DNA of 64,000 nt, from positions 997,564-1,061,563 of the forward strand of contig NZ_CP085324.1 of the NCBI RefSeq assembly GCF_020614395.1, written 5' to 3'. Numbering within the stretch: the first letter of the stretch is position 1; every line of letters begins with the position of its first letter. The notes below the pieces were generated by a model that did no database searches, had not been told where the DNA came from, and was given only the letters and a program-made list of their open reading frames with translations. Both the position numbers and the translations under genes were made by a program. The DNA comes from Salarchaeum japonicum (GTDB lineage Archaea > Halobacteriota > Halobacteria > Halobacteriales > Halobacteriaceae). This document shows, piece after piece, positions 25,289 to 33,041 of this stretch.

Positions 25289-26005
25289 CTACGCCGTCGG
25301 CCGGTTCGCGGTGCCGGGAACCGCGTCGATGATGCGGTCGACGGTGTCCGGGTCGTACGTCCAGAACCCGTAGAACTCGCCCGGCTCGCGCTCCTCCGCG
25401 AGCAACGCCGACTTCTGTTCGGGGCTGGGGCCGCCGTCGAACGCGACGAACCACGTCTCCCGGACGTCCGGGGAGTCCACGGGGTGCAGGGTCGTCCCGA
25501 CGGAGGCCACGTCCGCGTCGGGCGCGCCGTACACGTGCACGTCCAGGTTCGTCTCCGCGAGCAACCGGTACGCCTCGTGCTGGGTTTCGAACGTCGACAG
25601 CGTCTGGAACCCCGCGACCAGCAAACCCTCGCCGACCCGCCACGCGCGGTCTTCGACCTCACGGGACGCCGTCACCATCTGCCGGCGGTCGTAGGACGTG
25701 AACGTCGCGCGGTCGAGGTGTTCGAGGAGCGCCCGGTAGGGCACCGCGTCCCCGAACTCGCGGTTCGAGCGCCCGGAGACGAGTTCGTCCACAGCCTCCA
25801 CGTCCACGGACGTCACCCGTTCGCCGTCGCCGTCCGAGAGTTCGACGCGCGCGTCCGCCGCGTCCGCGACCGGTTCGTGGGCGACGCGCACGTTCTGGGA
25901 CGCGAAGTAGTCGCGGACGGCGTCGGCGAGGGCGTCGGTCGGCGTGTACACTGTCAGCGTCTTCTCGCGGCTTTCGACGCCCGAGACGATGTCGCGGAGA
26001 CCCAT
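25289..26005 (-). CDS. DICT sensory domain protein
   Basis: A 238-residue cytoplasmic protein matching the DICT domain, which occurs with two-component and c-di-GMP proteins in bacteria and as stand-alone proteins in haloarchaea. Indicators are the F-T-S-Y-D-R-R-Q-M segment near residue 115, then E-V-E-D-R-A-W-R-V-G-E-G, and the T-F-E-T-Q-H-E-A-Y-R stretch. No kinase or DNA-binding part is present. It likely senses a ligand or relays a signal to a separate partner. The promoter is the clear TATA element at 26028-26037. Confidence 0.72.
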   Translation of the reverse strand: MGLRDIVSGVESREKTLTVYTPTDALADAVRDYFASQNVRVAHEPVADAADARVELSDGDGERVTSVDVEAVDELVSGRSNREFGDAVPYRALLEHLDRATFTSYDRRQMVTASREVEDRAWRVGEGLLVAGFQTLSTFETQHEAYRLLAETNLDVHVYGAPDADVASVGTTLHPVDSPDVRETWFVAFDGGPSPEQKSALLAEEREPGEFYGFWTYDPDTVDRIIDAVPGTANRPTA

Positions 26006-26027
26006 CGGCCTCCTTTCACTGACGAAA

Positions 26028-26037
26028 CTATAAATAC
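26028..26037 (-). promoter_or_regulatory. TATA box of DICT-domain gene
   Basis: ACTATAAATA (plus-strand reading) lies 23-32 bp before the start at 26005 on the minus strand. It is the strongest AT element in the 97-bp divergent gap; the halocyanin gene on the other side starts 65 bp away and has only a weaker T-rich stretch. Confidence 0.55.
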
Positions 26038-26102
26038 GTACTGCCTCGTTCGGGGTCGGACGAACCGGAAGGCGTTTTTCGCTCCCAACGTGATGTACTG
26101 GC

Positions 26103-26489
26103 ATGGACAGGCGGCAGTTCCTTCGAACGGCCGGTGTCGGCGCGGTCGCGGCGCTCGCCGGATGCGCTGGCGGAACGAACGTCACCGTCACGTCGCTCCC
26201 GCCGGAGACGACGCTCATCGAGGTCTCGCCCGACGGCGGGTACGCGTTCTCTCCCGATACGCTCACCATCGAGGCCGGAACCACCGTCATCTGGAAGTGG
26301 TTCGACGGCGGGCACAACGTCGTCCCCGACGGCATCCCCGCCGAGTCGGACTGGGCGGGCCACGAGGAGTGGGAGGACGCCGGGTTCGAACACCAGCACA
26401 CGTTCACCGTTCCGGGCGAGTACCACTACGTCTGCACCCCCCACGAGAACATGGGGATGGTCGGCGACATCACTGTCGTCGAGGAATGA
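26103..26489 (+). CDS. Halocyanin-like blue copper lipoprotein
   Basis: A 128-residue cupredoxin with a Tat lipoprotein signal (R-R-Q-F-L-R at 3-8, lipobox ending C21). The type-1 copper ligands are H71 (G-G-H-N-V), C111, H114 and M119 in the C-T-P-H-E-N-M-G-M loop. It would be exported folded, lipid-anchored outside the membrane and carry single electrons, as halocyanins do. Its stop codon overlaps the start of the first CrcB gene, so it heads that operon, an unexpected partner for a fluoride channel. Confidence 0.9.
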   Translation: MDRRQFLRTAGVGAVAALAGCAGGTNVTVTSLPPETTLIEVSPDGGYAFSPDTLTIEAGTTVIWKWFDGGHNVVPDGIPAESDWAGHEEWEDAGFEHQHTFTVPGEYHYVCTPHENMGMVGDITVVEE

Positions 26490-26860
26490 GCCGCCTCGAA
26501 TCCGCCGAAACGGCCGTTCTCGTGGCCGTCGGCGGGTTCGCGGGCGCGAACCTCCGATACTTCCTCGCGCTCTTTCTCCCCGGCCTGTCCGGCACGCTCG
26601 CCGCGAACGCCGCCGGGAGCTTCCTCCTCGGGTTCGTCATGTACGAGGCGTACCACGTCGGCGTGCTCGCCGACCGCACCCGCGTCGTCGCCGCCACGGG
26701 CTTTCTCTCCTCGTTCACGACGTACAGCACGTTCGCCGTCGAGAGCCTGCAGAGCGCGCCGCTCGTGCTCGCGGGAAACGTCGCCGCGAACTACGCGCTC
26801 GCCCTGCTCGGCGTGCTCGTCGGCCGCGCGCTCGCCCGCGCGCTCGGGGGTGACGCCTGA
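26486..26860 (+). CDS. crcB: CrcB/Fluc fluoride channel, subunit 1
   Basis: A 124-residue four-helix protein with Fluc features: G-G-x-x-G-A-x-x-R-Y near residue 17-25, the N-x-x-G-S-F-L-L-G-F segment near 41, and T-G-F-L-S-S-F-T-T-Y-S-T-F in helix 3, the polar track residues that line the pore. Fluc channels export fluoride down its electrochemical gradient. It overlaps the halocyanin stop by 4 bp and the next crcB by 1 bp. Paired genes suggest a heterodimer, as in several Gram-positive bacteria. Confidence 0.93.
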   Translation: MSRLESAETAVLVAVGGFAGANLRYFLALFLPGLSGTLAANAAGSFLLGFVMYEAYHVGVLADRTRVVAATGFLSSFTTYSTFAVESLQSAPLVLAGNVAANYALALLGVLVGRALARALGGDA

Positions 26861-27213
26861 TGGACGTGCCGCCCGCACAGCTCGTCGGCGCTGGCGGCGC
26901 GCTCGGCGCGCTCGCCCGGTACTACGTCGGCGTGCTCGTCCCCGAGACCGAGTTCCCGCGGAGCACGCTCGCGGTGAACGTCCTCGGGAGTTTCGCGCTC
27001 GCCCTCCTCACGTTCGCGAACGCGAGCGACACGTGGCTGCTCTTCCTCGGAACGGGCGCGTGCGGCGCGTTCACGACGTTCTCCTCGTTCGCGTACGAGA
27101 CGGTGCGGCTCGCCGAGGACGGGCGGCCCCGAGTGGCCGCCGCGAACGCCCTCCTGAACCTCGTGGGGTCGTTCGCCGCGGTCGGGGTCGCGTGGGCCGC
27201 CGCGAGCCTATAG
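26860..27213 (+). CDS. crcB: CrcB/Fluc fluoride channel, subunit 2
   Basis: A 117-residue paralogue of the preceding protein with the same marks: G-A-G-G-A-L-G-A-L-A-R-Y near residue 10, N-V-L-G-S-F in helix 2 and G-A-C-G-A-F-T-T-F-S-S-F in helix 3. It starts inside the upstream stop (TGATG), so the two are translationally coupled. The two proteins probably form one antiparallel dual-topology channel. I see no fluoride (crcB) riboswitch structure upstream of the operon. Confidence 0.93.
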   Translation: MDVPPAQLVGAGGALGALARYYVGVLVPETEFPRSTLAVNVLGSFALALLTFANASDTWLLFLGTGACGAFTTFSSFAYETVRLAEDGRPRVAAANALLNLVGSFAAVGVAWAAASL

Positions 27214-27243
27214 TCTTGGTAACATGACGCACCAGACAAAGGG

Positions 27244-27250
27244 CTTAAAA
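27244..27250 (+). promoter_or_regulatory. TATA box of tfb
   Basis: CTTAAAA at 27-33 bp before the ATG at 27277. This spacing selects that ATG over an in-frame GTG at 27259, which would lie upstream of the predicted transcription start. Confidence 0.6.
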
Positions 27251-27276
27251 CTACCGATGTGTTTGGTGTACGTACG

Positions 27277-28242
27277 ATGGTACGCCCCAGCCGGCAGCGG
27301 GAGCGCGAGAACCAGGCGGAGGAAACGACGGGCTCCGAACAGGAGGGGGTTCGGGTCTGCCCGGAGTGTGACTCCACGAACCTCAGCGTGAGCGCGGACC
27401 AGGGGGAGCTCATCTGCGAGGACTGCGGCCTCGTCATCGAGGAGGACAACGTAGACCGGGGGCCGGAGTGGCGTGCGTTCAACCACTCGGAACGCCAGGA
27501 GAAATCCCGCGTCGGCGCGCCAACCACCCAGACGATGCACGACAAGGGCCTCACCACCCAGATCGACTGGAAGGACAAGGACGCCTACGGTCGCTCCATC
27601 AGCTCGAAGAAACGCTCCCAGATGCATCGGCTGCGGAAGTGGCAGGAGCGGATTCGGACGAAGGACGCCGGCGAACGCAACCTCCAGTTCGCCCTCTCCG
27701 AAATCGACCGCATGGCCTCCGCCCTCGGCGTCCCCCGCAGCGTCCGCGAAGTCGCCTCCGTGATTTATCGCCGCGCGCTGAAGGAAGACCTGATTCGCGG
27801 CCGTAGCATCGAGGGCGTCGCCACCGCCTGCCTCTACGCCGCCTGCCGGAAGGAAGGCATCCCCCGCAGTCTCGAAGAGGTCGCTGAAGTCTCCCGGGTC
27901 GACCAGAAGGAGATCGGCCGCACGTACCGGTACGTCGCGCAGGAACTCAGCCTCGAAATGGAGCCCGTCGACCCCAAGCAGTTCGTCCCGCGCTTTGCGA
28001 GCGAACTCGAACTCTCCGAGGAAACCCAGTCGAAGGCGAACGAAATCATCGACGTGTCCGCCGAACAGGGCCTCCTCTCCGGGAAATCCCCGACCGGCTT
28101 CGCCGCCGCCGCCATCTACGCCGCCTCTCTCCTCTGCAACGAGAAGAAGACCCAGCGCGAGGTCGCGGACGTCGCGCAGGTCACCGAGGTCACCATCCGG
28201 AACCGCTATCAGGAACAGATCGAAGCGATGGGATTCCAGTAG
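27277..28242 (+). CDS. tfb: Transcription initiation factor IIB (TFB)
   Basis: A 321-residue TFB. The N-terminal zinc ribbon uses C28, C31, C47 and C50; it is followed by the B-reader/linker (G-P-E-W-R-A-F) and two cyclin folds beginning near residues 130 and 225, with R-S-V-R-E-V-A-S-V-I-Y and the C-L-Y-A-A-C-R and A-A-I-Y-A-A-S-L-L segments. It bridges TBP-bound TATA and BRE elements to RNA polymerase. Haloarchaea carry several tfb genes; nothing here tells which one it is. The length is standard. Confidence 0.97.
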   Translation: MVRPSRQRERENQAEETTGSEQEGVRVCPECDSTNLSVSADQGELICEDCGLVIEEDNVDRGPEWRAFNHSERQEKSRVGAPTTQTMHDKGLTTQIDWKDKDAYGRSISSKKRSQMHRLRKWQERIRTKDAGERNLQFALSEIDRMASALGVPRSVREVASVIYRRALKEDLIRGRSIEGVATACLYAACRKEGIPRSLEEVAEVSRVDQKEIGRTYRYVAQELSLEMEPVDPKQFVPRFASELELSEETQSKANEIIDVSAEQGLLSGKSPTGFAAAAIYAASLLCNEKKTQREVADVAQVTEVTIRNRYQEQIEAMGFQ

Positions 28243-28336
28243 GCGACCGCCTCGCGTTCGCCGAACAAGCGAGCGGAGAGGAACGACCCGCGAGCACGAG
28301 TGGTTCGGAGACGGTTTACGCGGTATTTTTGCGGTG

Positions 28337-28546
28337 CTATCTGTTGAGCCACCGGAGCGCACCGAAACTACCGGCGAGGAGCACGAGGCCGCCGTAGAGG
28401 ACGAGTTCGACGGTCGTGAGCGGGGCTTGTCGGAGGAGTGCGACGAGGATGCGGCCCGCGCCGACGGTGATGGCGGCGAGAATCAGGAGGGCGCTGAGTG
28501 CGACCTCGTATTCGAGCCAGGTCTCGAAGCCGTCACGGGAGGGCAT
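28337..28546 (-). CDS. Small two-helix membrane protein
   Basis: A 69-residue protein with hydrophobic helices at about residues 14-36 and 43-63, a charged N-terminus and a short C-terminal L-R-W-L-N-R. It converges with tfb (94-bp gap) and is downstream of the oxidoreductase gene, with 39 bp between them. No family recognised. Confidence 0.55.
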   Translation of the reverse strand: MPSRDGFETWLEYEVALSALLILAAITVGAGRILVALLRQAPLTTVELVLYGGLVLLAGSFGALRWLNR

Positions 28547-28585
28547 AGCTGAGCGTTCGGGTCGGGGCCGCTAAAGGTTCGGCTC

Positions 28586-29587
28586 TCAGTCGAGTTTGAC
28601 GAGCTGTTTGCCGATGTTCTCGCCTTCGAAGAGCCCGAGGAAGGCGTCGGGGGCGTTTTCGAGGCCGTCCGTAACGGTTTCGCGGTAGGTGAGGTCGCCG
28701 GACGCGACCCACTCGGCGAGGCGTTCGGTGGCCTGCTGGAAGCGGGGTGCGAAGTCGCGGACGAGGATGCCCTCGACGCGGGCGCGCGTCTGGATGAGAT
28801 TGCCGAAGTGGCGGGGGCCGGTGGGGCGTTCGGTGTCGTTGTAGTGGGCGATCTGGCCGCAGACGACGACGCGCGCGTCCACGTTCAGGTGATCCATGAC
28901 GGCGTCCGTGATGGGGCCGCCGACGTTGTCGTAGTAGATGTCGACGCCGTCGGTGGCGTCGCGGAGGGCGTCGCGGACGTCTTCGTCCTCGTAGTTGATG
29001 CCGCGGTCGTAGCCGAGTTCGTCCTCCAGGTATCGGACTTTCTCGTCGCTCCCGGCGTACCCGACGACTTCGCAGCCGGCGAGTTTGGCGAGCTGGCCGA
29101 CCGTGGAGCCGACTGCGCCGGCCGCGCCGGAGACGACGACGGTGTCGCCGGGCGTGGGTTCGCCCACGTCGTAGAGGCCGAAGTAGGCGGTGCGGCCCGG
29201 CATCCCGAGCACGCCGAGCGCGGTGCTGACGGGGGCGTCGCCGGTGCGGACGTGGGAGAGCTCCGCGCCGTCGATAGCGACGTAGTCCGCCCAGCGGAGG
29301 TTGCCGACGACGGTATCGCCGGGGTCGAAGTCGGGGTGGTTCGACTCCTCGACGGTGCCGACCGCGCCGGCCTGCATCGGGTCGCCGACGTCCCAGGGTT
29401 CGGCGTAGGACTCGGCGTCCCGCATCCGGCCGCGCATGTAGGGGTCGACGGACATGTAGGAGAGGTCGACCAGCACTTCGTTCGCGTCCGGAGTCGGTTT
29501 CTCCGTCTCCCGGAGTTCGAAGTCGTCGTGGGTCGGTTCGCCCGTTGGGCGTTGCGCGAGAATCCACTGTCGGTTGGTCTCGGCCAT
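28586..29587 (-). CDS. NADP-dependent medium-chain oxidoreductase (leukotriene B4 dehydrogenase-like)
   Basis: A 333-residue zinc-independent medium-chain dehydrogenase. Early residues carry the S-V-D-P-Y-M-R-G-R-M motif typical of CurA/prostaglandin reductase proteins, and the nucleotide site is V-S-G-A-A-G-A-V-G-S near residue 150. The Y-Y-D-N-V-G-G segment near 220 is also diagnostic. These enzymes reduce alpha,beta-unsaturated carbonyls with NADPH. The start is the ATG at 29585-29587; a longer in-frame form begins with an unsupported upstream codon. Confidence 0.9.
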   Translation of the reverse strand: MAETNRQWILAQRPTGEPTHDDFELRETEKPTPDANEVLVDLSYMSVDPYMRGRMRDAESYAEPWDVGDPMQAGAVGTVEESNHPDFDPGDTVVGNLRWADYVAIDGAELSHVRTGDAPVSTALGVLGMPGRTAYFGLYDVGEPTPGDTVVVSGAAGAVGSTVGQLAKLAGCEVVGYAGSDEKVRYLEDELGYDRGINYEDEDVRDALRDATDGVDIYYDNVGGPITDAVMDHLNVDARVVVCGQIAHYNDTERPTGPRHFGNLIQTRARVEGILVRDFAPRFQQATERLAEWVASGDLTYRETVTDGLENAPDAFLGLFEGENIGKQLVKLD

Positions 29588-29670
29588 ACGAACCCGTCTC
29601 TCGGCTGGCATTTAGTCGTGTGTGGTCGGCCCCAACGACTTTTCCGTCCCCCCGCCTACGACGGTGCAAG

Positions 29671-30618
29671 ATGGTCGAGTTCTCACGCCGGAACGTGCTC
29701 GCGGGCATGGCGACCGCGGGGGTCGCTGCGGCCGGCATCGGCGCGCTTTCCGAGACGGGGTCGGCGTGGTCGAGCGTCTCCTCTCCGACCGGGAGCAGCC
29801 TGCACGACGCGGCATACACGTCCGCGGGCGCGTACGCGGTCGGCGGGAGTGGGACGGTGCTCCGCCGCGACGGCGGCGAGTGGTCGGTCGCGCGCTCGGA
29901 CGGCGCGGGCCGCGGGAAGTCCCTGTACGCGTGCGCGGCGAGCGACGACGGCGACCGCCTCTGGGTCGCGGGGTCGAGCGGGAGCGTCGGCGCGCTCGAC
30001 GTCGCGTCGGGAGCGATGACGGACTTCTCGAAGCCCGTGAACCAGGGTGACTCGTTCCGGGACGTGGCGGTCGCGGGGTCGGCGGGCGACGAGCGCGTCT
30101 ACCTCGCGAAGACCTCGGGGACGGTCGTCGGCGGCGAGGCGTCCGGGGAGTCGGCGTCGTGGACGGCGACCGATACCGGGAGCGGGTACGCGGTGACGGG
30201 CGTGGACGTGCGTTCGCGGGACGCGGGCCACGTGGTTACGAGCGGGTCGTCCGTGTACGAGACGACGGACGGCGGCGCGACGTGGCGGACGGTCGGCCTG
30301 GAGAAGGCCGCGGTGCCGCTGTACGACGTGGTGAGCGGCCGCGAGGAGACGTTCGTCGCGGGCGCGAACGGTCAGGTGTTCCGGCTTGACTGCGACTGCA
30401 TGCGGTGGACGCCGGAGTCCGCGGGGTCGAAGGAGGTGAGCGCGTTCGAGCGCGCGGGAGACGAGTTCCTCGGCGCGGGCGGCGCGGGCACGCTCGTCGA
30501 GCGCGCGGACGCGGGCTGGACGCAGTACGGAAGCGAGACCGGCAACCACCTGAACGGCGTCGCGCTCGGCAGTCCGACGGTCGTCGTCGGCGACAGCGGC
30601 ACGATTCTCGAACGGTAG
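29671..30618 (+). CDS. Tat-exported beta-propeller-like protein (paralogue A)
   Basis: A 315-residue protein with a twin-arginine signal (S-R-R-N-V-L at residues 5-10, hydrophobic to about 31) and no lipobox. The mature part is made of repeated W-x-V/V-V-G-x-x-G-T blocks and contains a BNR repeat (T-T-D-G-G-A-T-W), like Ycf48 or sialidase-type propellers. Near residue 240 is a C-x-C pair in R-L-D-C-D-C-M-R-W-T-P. The protein ends in D-S-G-T-I-L-E-R. The next gene is a paralogue with the same order of motifs. Function unknown; the Cys pair may bind metal or form a disulfide. Confidence 0.75.
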   Translation: MVEFSRRNVLAGMATAGVAAAGIGALSETGSAWSSVSSPTGSSLHDAAYTSAGAYAVGGSGTVLRRDGGEWSVARSDGAGRGKSLYACAASDDGDRLWVAGSSGSVGALDVASGAMTDFSKPVNQGDSFRDVAVAGSAGDERVYLAKTSGTVVGGEASGESASWTATDTGSGYAVTGVDVRSRDAGHVVTSGSSVYETTDGGATWRTVGLEKAAVPLYDVVSGREETFVAGANGQVFRLDCDCMRWTPESAGSKEVSAFERAGDEFLGAGGAGTLVERADAGWTQYGSETGNHLNGVALGSPTVVVGDSGTILER

Positions 30619-30687
30619 GCCGTTCGCGTTCTCCCGGGAGCCACACGACGGCTAGCCGCGCGACCACCAACCATTTTTGGCCGAACG

Positions 30688-30707
30688 TTTTATAAATAAG
30701 TTATTTA
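30688..30707. promoter_or_regulatory. TATA element merged with a perfect AT palindrome
   Basis: TTTATAAATA starts at 30688, and bases 30693-30707 form a perfect palindrome TAAATAA-G-TTATTTA (7-bp arms, one central base). It is the most AT-rich patch in its neighbourhood and lies about 80 bp before the start codon at 30784. The overlap of a TATA box and a palindrome suggests promoter control by a dimeric DNA-binding protein. Confidence 0.55.
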
Positions 30708-30770
30708 GTGGCCGTTTGTCTAGAAGAATCCGCCATAAGCCACTTTACGTGGACACTCGTTGCGGGTAGT

Positions 30771-30776
30771 AGGTGA
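30771..30776 (+). promoter_or_regulatory. Shine-Dalgarno sequence of paralogue B
   Basis: AGGTGA, complementary to the conserved TCACCT near the 3' end of archaeal 16S rRNA, sits 7 nt before the ATG at 30784. Together with the distant TATA box it shows a leadered mRNA, unlike most genes here, and fixes the start at 30784. Confidence 0.6.
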
Positions 30777-30783
30777 ACTAACG

Positions 30784-31830
30784 ATGTCCGAACTGCCTGT
30801 CTCACGGCGAACCGCGCTGAAGGGTGCCGGTGGCGCAGCTATCGCGACGCTCGGAGCGGCGACGGTCGTCAACACGACCACCGCGGCGAGCGACGACGGC
30901 TGGACAAAAGTGTCCAGCCCGACGGAGAAAACGCTCTACGGCGTCAGCGACACGGTCGCCGGGCCGGTCGCGGTCGGGAAGACGGGGAACATCCTCCACC
31001 GGAAGGCCGACGGCTGGGAGGTCGTCTACAACGCCGGCCCGGCGACGCGGAGCAACAGCCTCCGCACGGCCGCCGTGACCGACGACGGCAAGCGCGTCTG
31101 GTTCGCGGGCTCCAGCGGCGCGATGGGAACGTACGACGTGGAGACCGGGATGAAGACCGACTACTCCGCGCCCCACGGCATGACGAGCACGTGGGAGGCG
31201 ATTACGGTCACCGGAGCGCGCGACCAGGAGACCGTGTACGTCGCGAACGGCTCCGGCGAAGTGCTCAAGGGCACCACCGACTCCGAGGGCTGTCTCGTCT
31301 GGACGAACGACAGCGACGAACTCCGCCTCCAGAAACCGGGGAGCGGCTCCACGATTCCCGCCATCGACGCCCGCGAGAACGGCACGGACACCGTCCACGC
31401 CATCGACACGAGCGGGAACGCGTTCGAGACCGCGGACGCCGGCACGACGTGGACGGACGTGGGAATCCCGGACGCCCAGGTCGCGTTCTACGACACCATC
31501 TCGTACAAGCAGGACGGCACCGAGTACGTCTACGTCACGGGCGGCACCGGGAAGGTCTACCGCCTCGACTGCTCCTGTATGCGCTGGACGCCCATCGACC
31601 TCGGGTCGAAAGCCCTCCGCGGCATCGACCAGGTGGCGAGCGGCGAGAAACTCATCGTCGGCTCGAACGGCGTCGCGTACGAGGCGAAGGCGGGCGGCAC
31701 CTGGGAGTCCGCCGACACGGGCGTGACGGCCACGCTCTACGAGGCGTCCCTCAAAGACCACTACGACAGCCCGAGCGGCACGAACGTGGACGTGGTCGTC
31801 GGCTCCGGCGGCACCATCCTCGAACGCTAG
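30784..31830 (+). CDS. Tat-exported beta-propeller-like protein (paralogue B)
   Basis: A 348-residue paralogue of the previous protein. The signal has S-R-R-T-A-L at residues 7-12, with a likely cut after T-T-T-A-A near 35. The same blocks follow: V-S-S-P-T, V-A-V-G-K-T-G-N, a degenerate BNR repeat (T-A-D-A-G-T-T-W), the C-x-C motif in R-L-D-C-S-C-M-R-W-T-P, and an end in G-S-G-G-T-I-L-E-R. It is somewhat longer because of inserts in the middle blades. Separate promoter and a Shine-Dalgarno leader suggest regulated expression. It converges on the rhodanese/MBL gene with interlocked stops (CTAG). Confidence 0.75.
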   Translation: MSELPVSRRTALKGAGGAAIATLGAATVVNTTTAASDDGWTKVSSPTEKTLYGVSDTVAGPVAVGKTGNILHRKADGWEVVYNAGPATRSNSLRTAAVTDDGKRVWFAGSSGAMGTYDVETGMKTDYSAPHGMTSTWEAITVTGARDQETVYVANGSGEVLKGTTDSEGCLVWTNDSDELRLQKPGSGSTIPAIDARENGTDTVHAIDTSGNAFETADAGTTWTDVGIPDAQVAFYDTISYKQDGTEYVYVTGGTGKVYRLDCSCMRWTPIDLGSKALRGIDQVASGEKLIVGSNGVAYEAKAGGTWESADTGVTATLYEASLKDHYDSPSGTNVDVVVGSGGTILER

Positions 31831-32969
31831 TCGATAGCGCAGTTGTTCGGGCCGAGTTCCAGCTCGGTGAGTTCGGTCTCGTTCTCGACGGTCTCGCGGC
31901 CGCGATTGATGGCGATGACGCGCTCGTAGTTCGGCGGTTTCGCCGGCGCGCTCGCGGTGAGTCGCTCCACGAACGCGTCCTCGGACAGCGACAGCAACGG
32001 GAGGCGGTCGCGGAGCGCGCCGACCCGGGCTTTCACGGGCTGACCGGGCGGCGTCGGCGACCACGTGCCGTCCGCGGCGACGCTCGCGTGCCCGGGGAGC
32101 ACGGCGAGCGAGTCCGGGAGCGCGAGGAGGGTTCGCTGGAGGCTCTCGTGCTGGAGGCGCGCCCCCCGGTCGGCGTCCGCGTCCCCGAACTCCAGTTCCG
32201 TCCGCCCCACGGAGTCCGTGAACAGCGCGTCCCCGGTGAGCACCGCGGCGTCCGCGACGAGGTAGCTCGTCAGGTCGGTCGTGTGGCCCGGCGTCGGCAC
32301 GGCCTTCAGGGAGACGCCGCCCACCGATACGGTCTCGTTCCGCGCGATTTCCTCGTACTCGTAGGTCACGTCGCGTTCGCGGGCGTTCGCGCCAAGGTGG
32401 TAGGGCACGTCGAGGGCGTCCGCGAGCCGTCGGCCGCCGGAGACGTGGTCGGCGTGGACGTGCGTGTCGAGCACGCGCACGACCTCCCAGTCCCGTGCGT
32501 CGGCGAGGGCGCGGAACCGCTCCGTGTGCCGGGTCGGGTCGACGACGGCCGCCTCCTCCGTTCGCGGGTCGGCGACGACGTAGCCGAGACAGCCCTTCGC
32601 GCGGCGCTGCACCTGCACGATTTCGAGGTCGCTCCGCGCGACGACCGGGACGGTCTCGTAGACGGCGCTCCAGTCGCGCATGCCGCCGGCGACGACGGAC
32701 ACGTCACGGTAGCCCGCGGCGTCGAGTTCCTCCGCGAGGAAGCGCGAGGACGTTCCCTTCGCGCAGATGGTGAGGACGCGGTCGGTGGTGTCGAGGCCGT
32801 CGGGGAGCGCGTCCGCGGGGAACGGCTGGTTCGGCTTGTACGGGACGTTCGCGGCCCCGGGGAGGTGCCAGGCGTCGAAGCTCTCGGGCGGGCGCGTGTC
32901 GAGGATGGCGGCGTCGGCGTCCGCGTCGAGGAGCGCGGCGAGTTCGTCGGGCGTGGTGGTCGCGGGCAC
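31827..32969 (-). CDS. Rhodanese / metallo-beta-lactamase fusion, persulfide dioxygenase-like
   Basis: A 380-residue two-domain protein. Residues 1-105 are a rhodanese domain with the active Cys C69 (T-I-C-A-K-G-T-S). From about 115 a metallo-beta-lactamase fold carries H170-x-H172-x-D174-H175 and later His and Asp ligands (T-P-G-H-T-T-D, T-G-D-A-L-F). The combination matches persulfide dioxygenases of sulfur metabolism, though in the well-known fusions the rhodanese usually follows the hydrolase domain. It probably oxidises low-molecular-weight persulfides to sulfite. It is divergent from a small winged-helix gene with a palindromic promoter. Confidence 0.87.
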   Translation of the reverse strand: MPATTTPDELAALLDADADAAILDTRPPESFDAWHLPGAANVPYKPNQPFPADALPDGLDTTDRVLTICAKGTSSRFLAEELDAAGYRDVSVVAGGMRDWSAVYETVPVVARSDLEIVQVQRRAKGCLGYVVADPRTEEAAVVDPTRHTERFRALADARDWEVVRVLDTHVHADHVSGGRRLADALDVPYHLGANARERDVTYEYEEIARNETVSVGGVSLKAVPTPGHTTDLTSYLVADAAVLTGDALFTDSVGRTELEFGDADADRGARLQHESLQRTLLALPDSLAVLPGHASVAADGTWSPTPPGQPVKARVGALRDRLPLLSLSEDAFVERLTASAPAKPPNYERVIAINRGRETVENETELTELELGPNNCAID

Positions 32970-33010
32970 ACCCGGGCTTGGTGGGTGGCGAACTTAGATG
33001 CACCCGATAC

Positions 33011-33025
33011 TGTTATATGGTAACA
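33011..33025. promoter_or_regulatory. Inverted repeat overlapping TATA box of winged-helix gene
   Basis: TGTTA-TATGG-TAACA, 5-bp arms around 5 bp, encloses TTATAT (33013-33018), which lies 24-29 bp before the ATG at 33042. A repressor bound here would block TBP. The downstream gene itself encodes a winged-helix protein, so autoregulation is plausible (inference). The rhodanese/MBL gene starts 42 bp away on the other strand. Confidence 0.5.
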
Positions 33026-33041
33026 ATACTCACTAAGGTGT

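Noticed and set aside
26006-26102. Possible fluoride riboswitch before the halocyanin-crcB operon
   Set aside because: I could not draw the pseudoknotted crcB fold, and the gap is short and shared with a divergent TATA box.
27213-27224. GTCTTGGTAACA upstream of tfb, repeated exactly at 41990-42001 upstream of the OxlT-like gene
   Set aside because: Exact 12-mers recur by chance many times in 64 kb; without conservation in other genomes it cannot be called a regulatory motif.
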